This document shows, piece after piece, positions 54,808-64,000 of a DNA stretch of 64,000 nucleotides. Position 1 is the first letter of the stretch, and each line of letters opens with the position of its first letter. A program made the translations under genes and the position numbers. The stretch is from NCBI GenBank assembly GCA_025765595.1, contig JAIVFH010000018.1:186001-250000 (forward strand), read 5' to 3'. This DNA is from Obelidium mucronatum. Lineage: Eukaryota > Chytridiomycota > Chytridiomycetes > Chytridiales > Chytriomycetaceae. The notes under the pieces are model-generated. The model searched no databases and was not told the DNA's origin. It saw only the letters and a program-made list of their open reading frames with translations.

Positions 54808-56972
54808 CTAACATTTGCTAAGTTGCTCATTTCTCATGTCCACCTTACTGAACAAAAAAAAGTCTGCCTGAAGAGGGTCCAAATATCGCAAAATGTGTCC
54901 CATTTTTTCAAACCATCCAGCACACTGTTCTGCTGCTGATGTGTTGAATAAAGGCTTGTTTCCTTGGTATAGCCTAGCAAAAGACCTAGCGTCATAATTT
55001 TCCATGCAGAATCTGTCTCGACGACTATGGTTTCTGAAGTGAAATCGGTCAACAACCCAGATGATTTTTTGGTATAGCATCCAAGTTAGATTCTATCACA
55101 CCAAATACATCCTTACTTATGGAGCAGCTTGTTTTGCTGAGCGCCGTTTTTCAAAGTCCTGACAAAAACACATGCTTTGTCATAAAACATGAATGTAGGA
55201 TACTCATCCAGCCTCATGAATGTTTGACAAAGAAATCCTGTAATAAACTTGTTGGACTCAAACGAGTACATCTTCCCAATGTCCATAATGTGCCCACAGC
55301 TCCACACAACCAGGAACACCCCTGGCAGGAATCTGTCAAATGGGCTGTAACAGAACCCAAACTCCTTATAATTCCTTTCATCATCCTTCACATGCCCAAC
55401 TGACACTCGTGTCTTTCCTCCATACTTCTTTGCAGTTTTCTCACTTGTTGTTGATGGGTCTGAGAAGAATTTTCGCACCGCCTCCATATGTTCTGCTTCC
55501 TTGCACGACAGCGGCTGGTAATCAAAAGAGTTCTCACGTTCTCGTTTTTGATTCGCACATCCTGAAATGATGCATTTCCCCTTCAATCCTGCATGATTGA
55601 TACAGAATTTTGTATTGATCCCAATGATGTCCAAGTTGCATCCAATCACTCTGCACAGCAAGTGCCCCATCACTTTTCCATCCATCACTGCCGCACTATA
55701 CTCCTGGCCTTTGCTATCAACAACATGACATTCTCCACATGAATGTTTCCATTTTACTGCAAAGTGCACATTCATCCACTCCACATATTCCTTCATTGCC
55801 AACCGCAAATCTTCTACATTATCAGACACTTGATTGCTTGAGTATTCTCCAAGATGTAGGGAATATGGAAACAGCCGTCTGCCCTTCTCCCCCCAAGATG
55901 GTTGGAAGCAGCAATAATCAAAATCTTCATGAGCTGCTTGAAGCGCCTCTGAAACTGCTGGATGTACTCTTGCAATAGGAGCATTTGGTACAAGTAATAC
56001 GCCCGCTCGAAAATAGATGATGATGCAGCTGAAGGAATCCCTGAATACTGTTCAGTATCTGATGAAACAGAAGGAAATGCTGAATGGTATGCATTCTGCA
56101 GAGTATGCATTTATTTACATCTAAGGAATAGTCTGTCAGTAAATGACAAGCAACAAACACTACTAATTGCACCCAATTAGAATTCCTAATAGCGCTCCTT
56201 ATCACGCTCCTAATCGTGCTCCTAATCGCTCTCCGATTCGCTTCCGATTCGCTTCTGATTTGGAACGCTATTAGGAGCGCAATTAGGAGCACGAATTGGA
56301 GCGCTATTAGGAGCGCGCTATTAGGAGTGCTATTAGGACCAACACTTACAGCATTACAGACGGCACATTCTTCAGCCACAAATTTGCAAATGCAACAGTC
56401 ATGTAGTATTTAGAATTGATTCCAATGACTTTTTGCTTTCTGATTGTATTCATTGGGTAATGTTCTATGGTGCAGTTTCCTTCGGTAATCTCTGACACTG
56501 AATCGACATCATACAACTGAATACTGCAGCTCAAATTCACACAGCTGGATTTGTAAAGAAGACCCAATTTAGCTGAATCTGCATCCAAGATTGTGACTTC
56601 TTGCCATCTTCCAATCTTTAGATGGCTCTGACACTTGATGCAGTATGTAAACGGAGCTGACAGGATAATAGGTACATTTGAGGTAATTGTTTCGTGAATT
56701 CTTGAATCAAAGACAGCCTCTGCAGTTTGTTTGGCTGCCAGGATGGGAACACCAAAAGAAGTAGCAACAAGCTGAATGAAATCCCGCAAACAGAGTGTCT
56801 TGTTGTAAGTCTTTTCAAAACTGCCGTAGATTGAAAACTCAGCTTGGAAGGCTGGGAACTGTTCTGCCAGCTGAGCTCCCATCTTGACATGTGAGCCAGG
56901 GATTTTCATTTTTTCGGCAAAGTTTTTTCCCCATGCAATCACCAACACTGCCACTGCCAGGTACACTGCCAT
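54808..56972 (-). CDS. KDZ-type transposon protein with CxC5/CxC6-like cysteine clusters, copy A
   Basis: Exon 1 runs 56972-56346: a hydrophobic start (MAVYLAVAVLVIAWG), helical blocks, then a first cysteine cluster (APFTYCIKCQSHLKI, then KSSCVNLSCSIQLYDVDSVS). An intron of about 230 bases (56345-56116) holds ATTAGGAGCGC-type repeats. Exon 2 gives AYYLYQMLLLQEYI, CCFQPSWGEKG, a second cluster (VMDGKVMGHLLCRVIGCNL; NTKFCINHAGLKGKCIISGC), and a KDZ-like core (FLPGVFLVVWSCGHI, MYSFESNKFITGFL, PTFMFYDKACVFV, VVDRFHFRNH, NTSAAEQCAGWFEK). Residues match copy B along the whole length. One frame change near 55935 is needed to join blocks, so either a short intron or a mutation exists. Likely the transposition protein of element A. 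Confidence 0.72.
56160..56340. repeat. Internal array of ATTAGGAGCGC repeats inside the copy A intron
   Basis: Units such as CTCCTAATCGTGCTCCTAAT, GATTCGCTTCCGATTCGC and CTATTAGGAGCGCAATTAGG, in both orientations, make the array nearly palindromic around 56245. The same words form the ends of the element, and the array occupies almost the whole intron of the CxC gene. Confidence 0.72.
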
Positions 56973-57143
56973 CCCTCAGAGTCAGCAACAACCCAAACAG
57001 ACTGTCCATCCAGTTCTCTTTTGATGAGATCAAGAATGGCTTGTGGAAACAGGCTCCTTACAAGACCTTGGATGACAAGAAGACCATCTTCATCTTGTGG
57101 AGTGATCTGCGAGAAGTCACCAAAGAGCTCTGACCAAAGAGTC

Positions 57144-59954
57144 ATGGAAACCAAAGGGTCTCCTAAAGAGCTTGTAGAGGAGGCCACTGAGGCACTGGAC
57201 AAGATGTTGAGGTCTGGGTTTATTTGTTTGTGTTTGACAGGTGATCGCTGACACACCACTCCTAACCACAACAGATACATCAACTCCAACAACACATTGA
57301 AGCTAGTGTTTTTGGATAAAACCAAATGTACAGTCCACATCCCTGGGCTGAAGAACAAATCAATAGCAGAAGTGTACAAGTGGATCAAAGACACAAACCA
57401 GGATTTAACAGCACTGGAGGACCTCTGCTTCAGTGGGATCGTGGATATAGATGGAAATCGTTCCGAAAATGATGAGGAACGCGCAGCGGCGCTGGCGAAA
57501 TACATATATGGTGAGTCTTATTCATTTTGGTTTGATGCGCTATTTGTCTCCGATTCGCGATCCGATTCGCGATCCGATTCGGAGCACAATTAGGAGCCGA
57601 TTCGGAGCGCGATTAGGAAAGGATTCGGTGCGCGATTAGGAGTGCGATTAGGAGCGCTATTAGGAGCCGATTCGGAGCGCGATTAGGAGCACAATTACAG
57701 CCCTTTAATTTTCTAATAATCTAACCCTTTTTATTATTTTTTTATCTTGTTGTTTTTGCTCCTACTCCTGCTGACACCAATGCCACCAAGATTGCCAAGA
57801 AGGCTACTGCTCGTGCCGCAAGACAACAGGCTGCTAATGAGGTTAGGTCTGATAGTGAACCTGATATTCCTCCTATCAGCCAGCTTCCAGGCTCTGCTGC
57901 AGAAAACGAGCCTAGAAGAGCCATCAAGTCTAAAATTTCATTTCCACTCTTGGGATCTGATGATCCAATTGGTTTGGGTATTTATAGTCTCATTTTTTTG
58001 ATTGAATTACAAATATTTTATTTAATTATGTGATAGGAACACCAACCAAGCAAGCTGGTTCTTCTTCCGATTCCACGATTCCTGCTCATACTTCTCCAAG
58101 TTCTTCAAAGGCTAATCCTTCTCCAGCTCCTCCTGGCTCTGCTAAGACTACTCCTGGTGCTGGCAAGACTGCTTCTGGTCCTGCTTCCAAGGCCACTACA
58201 GATCCCAAGGCTACTACAGTTCACAACACTGCTAAAAATACTACTCCTGCTTCTCAATCTGGTTCCCCAAAGAGTGCCACTTCTGGTTCCAAGGCCACTA
58301 CTGTTCCCATGGCTACTTCAGCTTCCAAAGTGTCCAAGGCAATGCCAGCTCCCAAAGTGTCCAAGGCAATGCCAGCTCCCAAGACAGCAGACAAGACAGC
58401 TGATTCCAGTTCCAAGCCAGTGCCAAAAACAGCTGTCCTCAAGCCAAGATCTGCTGGTGCCTCCAAGACTGCTTTATCCAAGTCAATGTCTGTTCTTGAA
58501 TCTCAGGCTTCTACGGTGGTATCTCCCGCAGTTGCTGATAGCATTGCTAATCTCAAGGCTTTGCTAAAGACTTTAGCAGAAGCTCACAGAAAGTCGACAG
58601 ATGCTGATGATTCAGAAAGTGAGTTAACACCACTTGACAATGCACCTGAAGGGTCGGAAGCTGATGAGATTGGGGATGTTGATGGTGGAAAAAATGAGCT
58701 TGATGCTGAAGAGGAAGACAAGGAGGAGGAGGAGGAGGCGGATGAGGAGGAGCAGGAGGTATCAGTCCAGCAAAGAAAGAAGGTTCAAGCGATTGTGATT
58801 GAAGATGATGATGATGATGATGAAATTGAGGTGGTGGAGCCAGTTGTACACAGAAAGAAGCGTTGTGTGGAGAACATAGATGAGGAGGAAGATGAAGTTG
58901 AGGATGATGAGGATGTGGTGGATGAAGAAGAAGAAGTGCAGGCTCATCCCAAAAAGAAGCGACGTGCCATTAACCTTTTGAGAAGAGATGAAGAAGAAGA
59001 ACCAGAGGTGAAAAAGATGGTGTCTGTTAAATGCATGTTTCAGAATCATGGAGCTGTGTTTTGTTGTAATGTGGAAGGGATTTTTATTGTGCATTTTTAA
59101 CAATCAAATACATTATTAGTTTTGCTTGCTGATGTTTTGGCTGCTGCCAAAGCCCATCCAGCCACAACCCACTTTCGCAGGTCGGTGATCAGTGTTAGTT
59201 GGTTCACCAAGAACGTGTACATCTTTGAGGACTCTGTTTTGGTGGACACTGTTTTAATCCACAAAGCCCAGAGTACTTTGATGTTGCCTATACTGATTCT
59301 GGTAGGTTACCATTTTGTTTAAACAGCTCTCTAAGTATTTTTGGTATTCATTTAGGAACCATCTTTGATCCATTTGCATCTTCTCCGTTGGTTAACTCTC
59401 CAGTGACATCAGGGTATGAAAAGCCAGGTTCTATCTCTTCCAAGCAACACCGCCAAGTCCCCACGTCTGTTGCTGAAGTTGTTGCCAAAGCCAAAGGACG
59501 CACCGGCACCCAAGACAAGTTCATTAGTCAAGTGAAAGAAGTTGGTATCCGCTTTTCTTACCTGACGCAGGATCGAGAGCCACCAATGACCAAAACTCTT
59601 GCTGCTGCAACCCTGTCAAAGGAATTTCCCAACTTTGGCTGATTTGGAATTCCAAAGAGTAAGTTTTTATTTTAGTATCACTTCAAGCAATTTCTTTTAA
59701 TAACCCTTTATTTGTTATACTAGCTCTTTCCAAAAACATACACGAGCTACTTTGACAAAGAAGATTGCATCTTCTCTTACAGCAATGTTGGGAAGCACAT
59801 GTCAAAGTTCAATGCAAGATTGGTCCCAAAGCATCAAATATATAGTTGGAGTACTACAGGTTTTCAAGATGTTGAAAAGTACTTTCAAGGGTGCCAGGAG
59901 GGAGTGTTGGGAAATTCTTGGAAGAGGCAACCTGTTCAGAAGAAAACCCAGTGA
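57144..59954 (+). CDS. Multi-exon acidic companion gene of element A
   Basis: Start METKGSPKELVEEATEALDK, then, after a GTCTGG intron, NNTLKLVFLDKTKCTVHIPG and KSIAEVYKWIKDTNQDLTAL to AALAKYIYG. A large intron containing ATTAGGAGC repeats (57540-57705) follows; its acceptor is unclear. Next, DTNATKIAKKATARAARQQA and EPRRAIKSKISFPLLGSDDP, then from 58040 a Ser/Thr/Ala/Pro-rich linker with the repeat SKAMPAPKVSKAMPAPK, a long Glu/Asp tract and basic patches (HPKKKRRAINLLRRDEEEE) that look like nuclear signals. Later exons give HPATTHFRRSVISVSWFTKN, EPPMTKTLAAATLSKEFP, FPKTYTSYFDKEDCIFSYSN and end KRQPVQKKTQ. No known domain. The first part resembles 61205-61455 of the family-B companion, ending in the same IYG before an intron. 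Confidence 0.6.
57540..57705. repeat. Internal array of GATTCGGAGCGCGATTAGGA repeats
   Basis: About fifteen 10-12-base units, nearly all in one orientation (GATTCGCGATCC, CGATTAGGAGTG, CTATTAGGAGCC), within the large intron of the companion gene. Confidence 0.75.
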
Positions 59955-60149
59955 CATTTTGAGTGTTGTTTTTCTTTGATACTTCTTTGATTTTTCTTGG
60001 TTTTTTGGATTTTTCTTATTTTTTTTTGAATTTTTCTTGGATTTTTGGATTTTTCTTTGATTTTTGGATAGTTGTATAAAAAAATCTTGTAAAATTTTAT
60101 TTACACTTTAAATGCATTTATTTTAGATTTTTACATTCAATAGTGCTAA

Positions 60150-60420
60150 CAGGGCCCCAATAGGAGTCCTACTAGGAGTTGTATAAAAGCCATTTGGTTT
60201 CCAATCGGCAGAGCAAAATGCTATTAGGAGTCCTACTAGGAGCAGACAAATGCTACTAGGAGCAGTCCTATTTGCTGATTTGCAATTAGGAGCGCTACTA
60301 GGGCCCCTAATCGGCCCTGATTAGGCTCCGAATCGGACTAAATCCTAATCGGATCCGATTAGGAGCCCTATTCGGACCCCGAATCGGGCCCTATTCGGGC
60401 CCCAAATCGCGCGTGCCGCT
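60150..60420. repeat. Right subterminal repeat array of element A
   Basis: Words GGAGTCCTACTAGGAG, GCTACTAGGAGCAGTCC, CCTAATCGGATCCGATTAGG and CCCTATTCGGACCCCGAATC run up to the terminal repeat. A palindrome, TCCTAATCGGATCCGATTAGGA, covers the centre of one pair of units. Confidence 0.75.
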
Positions 60421-60445
60421 TGGACCCCGCGCTGACAAATCAAAA

Positions 60446-60703
60446 GAACAATGAAGATGGAATCAAAAGAACAAGTGAAGATGGAACCTGTTGGCGCTGG
60501 ATGGAATCGTGGGGATGACAGATTTGGTGGATCTCCTGGACCAACACCAAAAGCAGAGGATGACGATGATGAAATACAGCTCAAACGTGGGTTCGGATTG
60601 GGGACCCGATTGGATGCTTTTGGTTGATGGGGAACTCATGGAAGGGCTCCCAATTGTTGATGGGGAATTGTACACGCCTGGGCGATACAGGGCAGACTTC
60701 TGA
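60446..60703 (+). pseudogene. Short acidic coding remnant right of element A
   Basis: One frame reads MKMESKEQVKMEPVGAGWNR then PGPTPKAEDDDDEIQLKRGF; a second frame continues LLVDGELMEGLPIVDGELYT and ends PGRYRADF. The shift near 60600 has no clear intron. It may be the 3' part of the gene at 53984-54337 separated by the element A insertion. Unidentified. Confidence 0.35.
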
Positions 60704-60826
60704 GAGTATATGTGGGTTATTTATTCCCTTCCTTCCCTACTCTCCGTTTGTCTTTTCACGAATAAAAAACTTTGGGTTGTTTTTAAAAGACTTTGGTTTA
60801 TTTTTAAAAAATAAAGAAGATTTTCA

Positions 60827-63394
60827 ATGTCCAAACATCCATTAGCCCCAGGAGACGCCAGCACAGTCGCAGGTCTGCTGGACCGTATCTGCAACAGTCG
60901 GGACTGCAGACACTTCATCAATGTTCCGTTTTCGCTCCCCTCAGTTGCAGACGGGACGTGGATTAGCGGCTACCAATGGATAACCAAGCCGCGCGCGGAT
61001 GGCTCCGTTAACCCCAAGTCACTCAAGTACCTTTGGAAGACAATCCACAGGCACGTGTTTTACCCAAACATCTCAAAATTGGCGCCCAACGCATGTACAG
61101 ACGCAATGCGAGAGCTGGTGCCGCATATAATCATGTAATGTTTATTCATCATTCTACACTATCCTACCCACTATATCTAACATGCCTTATTTAAGTATGT
61201 TGAATACTAACTTTGCGCCAGTGGTGTACAACTATCACCTGAAAGAAAACGACGAACAGCTAATGACTGTTGTACACCTGGACTTCCCCATTGTCTTAAC
61301 AACACTGAAAAAAACTGTCGAGTCTTTTCAGTTTCTTACAGACGAAGACCTAGCAGCTCTGGCTGGACAAGTGGGGTTTGGTGTCATGTATCCTGACAAA
61401 AAAGAGCTGGACCTTGAGATAGCAAGAAAACTAATGCCGCGATTCATCTACGGTAATGTTTTATTTGACTTTAAGTGTATATGTATTGCTAAAGCTCTGT
61501 TTTTTGGTGTTATAGATCGCAAGAATGTGAACAACATGTTCAAGGTGCGTTTTACCACACAACTGTACCCAGAGCCCAGCAAAACAAACGTGGATGGATC
61601 AAAGAACGCGGAGCGCTTGCACAGGGTCCCACTGCGGGAGTCGCGGATCAACCTGCAGGAAGCGATCCGGAATGAAGTTCGCAGGGAGCAACGCCAACGC
61701 GAGGATGGGAGTGAGAGTGGCTTTATTCTCCACGTTTCCGATGACGAAGAAAAGGAAAGCGACAATGAAGTTGTAATTGTTGGTCCAACAATTGCAGGTA
61801 TGTTTCTTTATTTTTAATGTCCAAGACTAAGCGCCAAGCATCGCCAACACCAGCCAAACAGCCTGCGCGCAAAACCTACAGCAAGACGCCCAGCTCTGCT
61901 AAATGCGATGAGACTGCTATGGAAAGGCGCAGAAGACGTAAGCGTTGTAAAAATGGGGTTTCTTCAATTTTAATCATTTAAATCACACAACAGGGTCTGT
62001 AAGTTCACCAGACGAACGGGGAATCCAATCTGAAAGCGACGCAGACAATGGCGCCAATGATGACAATGTCAATGCATCCTCAAGCGAGTCTGATAGACAG
62101 GACGCTCGCAATGATGACGAAGACTTGGATGAAGACGAAGATGACGACAAAGACGAACAAGTGTCAAGCCAGCCCCAGTCGTCTGGCTATATCCGCAGCT
62201 GCATTAGTGATACGCAGCCTTTTCCTTTGGATTACGATGATGGTGAGAGATATGTTTTTATTGCTTGGCTAACAACATTCAGCAGATGAAGCCGACGAAA
62301 GTCCAGCACCAGAACCACCGAAAGCCAAAATCGGAGTCACTCTTATTGCAGACAAGTCGACAAAGCTGCTTGTTGAAATTCCGTATGTGATGGATCGGAA
62401 AGACCACTATGTTTTAGGTAAGTGGATCCTTTCTTCCGCTGTTGTTTCCTCAAATCCTCAGAGTATTAACTCTGTTTTAGGTCCGAGTGACATCATCAAG
62501 GTCCTCTCAAGTCACGCAGCATTCCTGGCAAGGGGTATCCGCTGCGACTACGTGGAGCTTGTTGACGAAGATGGCTTTGGACGATCGTCATTTGTAATTC
62601 AATACACAGCTGTCTTTGGACAGATTGACATCAAAGCCGGAAGCAGTGAGTGTGTTGTGATTTGTTTGAGCAGGGAAGGGGTACTAACTGCCTTTCTATT
62701 GATAGTCTCGCAACCAGTGTTTGCTCGCCCCGCCATTGTGACCCCACTGTCGTCGCAATTGTATTCAACTCCAATGCTTCCAAGCTCTGGCTCCAGCAGC
62801 TCCCGCCGTGATTTGATGGAATCAACTTTGACGCAGTCGTCAATCGTGTTTCGATGTGATGAAGTATGTGATCATCTACTGCAAGCTGTTGGCTGAAGGG
62901 AACATACGAAAGGACAAGATCCCGGCAATGGTCAAGCAGGAGACCGGCTTGGTCAACTTTCCTGACAAGAAGGAGTCTGGACATGCGTACGTTGGGCTCC
63001 ATTTGTACAATGAGGAGCTGAAAAAGGTGATTGCATGTTTATTGAGTGTTATCTGCGTTTTCTGACTTTGCTATAGATCTTCTTGAAGTACAAGTGCTTC
63101 TTTGCGACATACAGTGGAACGACGTTTACTTTTGAATTAGCGAAACGTCATTTTGCTGAATGGAGCAAAAAGCTGTCGTTTGATACTGGTGTTCCTGACG
63201 AAAACCACAATTCTGGCAGCTTCATCCAAGCATTCAACCATCTGCACTTCTACAAGGCAGGGCAATGCCGCCATCAGCGCAAGCCAGAGACGTATGTGGT
63301 GCTTCGGGCCTTTGCAAACAACCACCATGTCAAGAAGGCGTATTGGCAGGAGCCGCTTCAGGAAGGAAGCGCAAGCAAGAAGGCAAAGCGCTGA
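60827..63394 (+). CDS. Multi-exon companion gene of the family-B element
   Basis: Start MSKHPLAPGDASTVAGLLDR, exon 1 to ELVPHII near 61135. Further blocks: VVYNYHLKENDEQLMTVVHL to ARKLMPRFIYG (about 61220-61453); DRKNVNNMFKVRFTTQLYPE to a basic/acidic end at 61797; an acidic Ser-rich exon (DEDLDEDEDDDKDEQVSSQP); VTLIADKSTKLLVEIPYVMD; PSDIIKVLSSHAAFLARGIR and GRSSFVIQYTAVFGQIDIK; VSQPVFARPAIVTPLSSQLY; and a last part KLLAEGNIRKDKIPAMVKQE, YKCFFATYSGTTFTFELAKR, HLHFYKAGQCRHQRKPETYV, ending ASKKAKR. About nine exons. No domain recognised. Similar exon plan and start to the element A companion suggest a conserved second protein of these elements. It precedes the family-B right end by 170 bases. 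Confidence 0.62.
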
Positions 63395-63564
63395 TAGGGG
63401 GTTTTTTTATTTATTGTTTCTTCAATATTTTGTTAATTTCAACTTTGCGCATCCTTTTTTGGTTTTTGTTTATTGTTGGTACTTTGGATTTTGTTTATTA
63501 CTTTAAATACATATATTATGGTTTTAAAACTTTTCTGGTCATTGTTTCCAACCTTTTTCGAAAT

Positions 63565-63748
63565 AAAGTAAGGACTAGCTTTCAACTGGCTCTCCACTGG
63601 CTGTCAACTGGCTTGCGGCCTGTGAACTAACTGCGAAGTGCTGGCTTTCCACTGGTTAGCGGCTCGCACGCAGGTCGCCCACAGGTCGCAAGCGGCCTGC
63701 TAAGCGGCCCGTTAGCGGCTCGCGAGGTCCGGCTCGCTATGGGGACAC
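63565..63748 (+). repeat. Family-B element right end, second copy
   Basis: After AATAAAGTAAGGACTAGC come units of CTGGCTGTCAACTGG, CGCACGCAGGTCGCCCACAG, GCGGCCTGCTAAGCGGCCCG, ending GGTCCGGCTCGCTATGGGGAC AC at 63748. The same block occurs at 48590-48752. Words of the same type, in the opposite order, make up the MITEs at 43890 and 48275. Confidence 0.72.
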
Positions 63749-64000
63749 GGAACGACTGCGTAAGATGAATTAACAACCAAGTTACTAACTCAAATCGGAT
63801 CTCTTCCTTTGATTACCTCTGCCTGACAGAACATAGCATGATAGCCTAGGTTCTCGGGAGAGTCCTTGTAATCTGATGAAGTATCCTCATCCACTTCCTG
63901 AGAATCGTTGCTTTTGCTACCCAATTCCTCAGTAGTCGATGCGCTTTCCGACCGCGTATCCTTTGCACATTTATGTCGCAACTGACAGATAATGCTAGGA
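63749..64000. other. Window end, no gene assigned
   Basis: A minus-strand frame (63981-63790) reads RHKCAKDTRSESASTTEELG and ENLGYHAMFCQAEVIKGRDP, which may be part of a retrotransposon protein entering from the right. Too short to assign. Confidence 0.3.

Larger units (their letters stand above)
54340..60420. mobile_element. Element A: 6,081-bp KDZ-type transposon with 16-bp perfect terminal inverted repeats
   Basis: AGCGGCACGCGCGATT at 54340-54355 is matched exactly by AATCGCGCGTGCCGCT at 60405-60420. Immediately inside each end is an array of degenerate 10-12-base words (GATTCGGACTCC, ATTAGGAGCGCT). The element carries a CxC/KDZ gene on the minus strand (54808-56972) and a multi-exon companion on the plus strand (57144-59954), divergently arranged. 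No target duplication was found by eye. It appears to be inserted in a family-B element, since family-B genes lie on both sides. Fragments of relatives lie at 46879-47700 and 47725-47890. Confidence 0.72.

Overview
The window looks like nuclear DNA of a zoosporic (flagellate) fungus, most probably a chytrid. Genes are compact, with many short GT-AG introns (about 40-70 bases). Fungal-type genes (Atg22, an OCA/SIW14-type phosphatase, a Nud1/Cdc11-like LRR protein, a coiled-coil hybrid histidine kinase) sit beside flagellar genes (SPAG17, a UPF0193/C22orf23 homologue) that most fungi have lost. Species cannot be named from the sequence alone.

Positions 1-38964 form a dense gene region of 23 supported genes. 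In order: an Atos/FAM214-like protein (partial), POT peptide transporter, OCA1-like phosphatase, Atg22-like transporter, three arylamine N-acetyltransferases (NATs), hybrid histidine kinase, C2H2 zinc-finger protein, RNase P/MRP subunit Pop7, UPF0193, ESCRT-III Did2/CHMP1, DHHC palmitoyltransferase, NudC, mitochondrial uL14, Nud1-like LRR protein, two tandem paralogues of unknown function, SPAG17, ribosomal eL19, an F-BAR/SH3 protein, lysyl-tRNA synthetase and a seven-TM TM7SF3/TMEM198-like protein. Many neighbours are divergent with very short shared promoters. NAT1 and NAT2 form an inverted duplication whose last exons and 3' flanks stay nearly identical.

Positions 39000-64000 are accessory and built almost wholly from mobile DNA: a 493-bp solo LTR with a 5-bp target duplication and a tRNA-like Pol III promoter inside it; a complete 2.8-kb hAT element with 14-bp inverted repeats and an 8-bp target duplication; decayed Harbinger and Ty1/copia fragments; several MITEs; and nested KDZ-type elements.

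The most interesting part is 49000-63750. Two paralogous genes encode proteins with CxC5/CxC6-like cysteine clusters and a KDZ-like core (54808-56972 minus, 51486-53567 plus). Each is accompanied by a multi-exon, acidic, probably nuclear companion gene (57144-59954 and 60827-63394), and the two companions appear homologous to each other. The first pair lies in a 6,081-bp element with 16-bp perfect terminal inverted repeats and arrays of a degenerate 10-12-base motif near its ends and inside introns. The second pair is preceded by a gene that reads as a JmjC-type Fe(II)/2-oxoglutarate dioxygenase. Together they suggest a two-gene mobile cassette, in one case with an epigenetic-type oxygenase as passenger or helper. 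Frameshifts and an in-frame stop suggest that at least the second copy is decaying.
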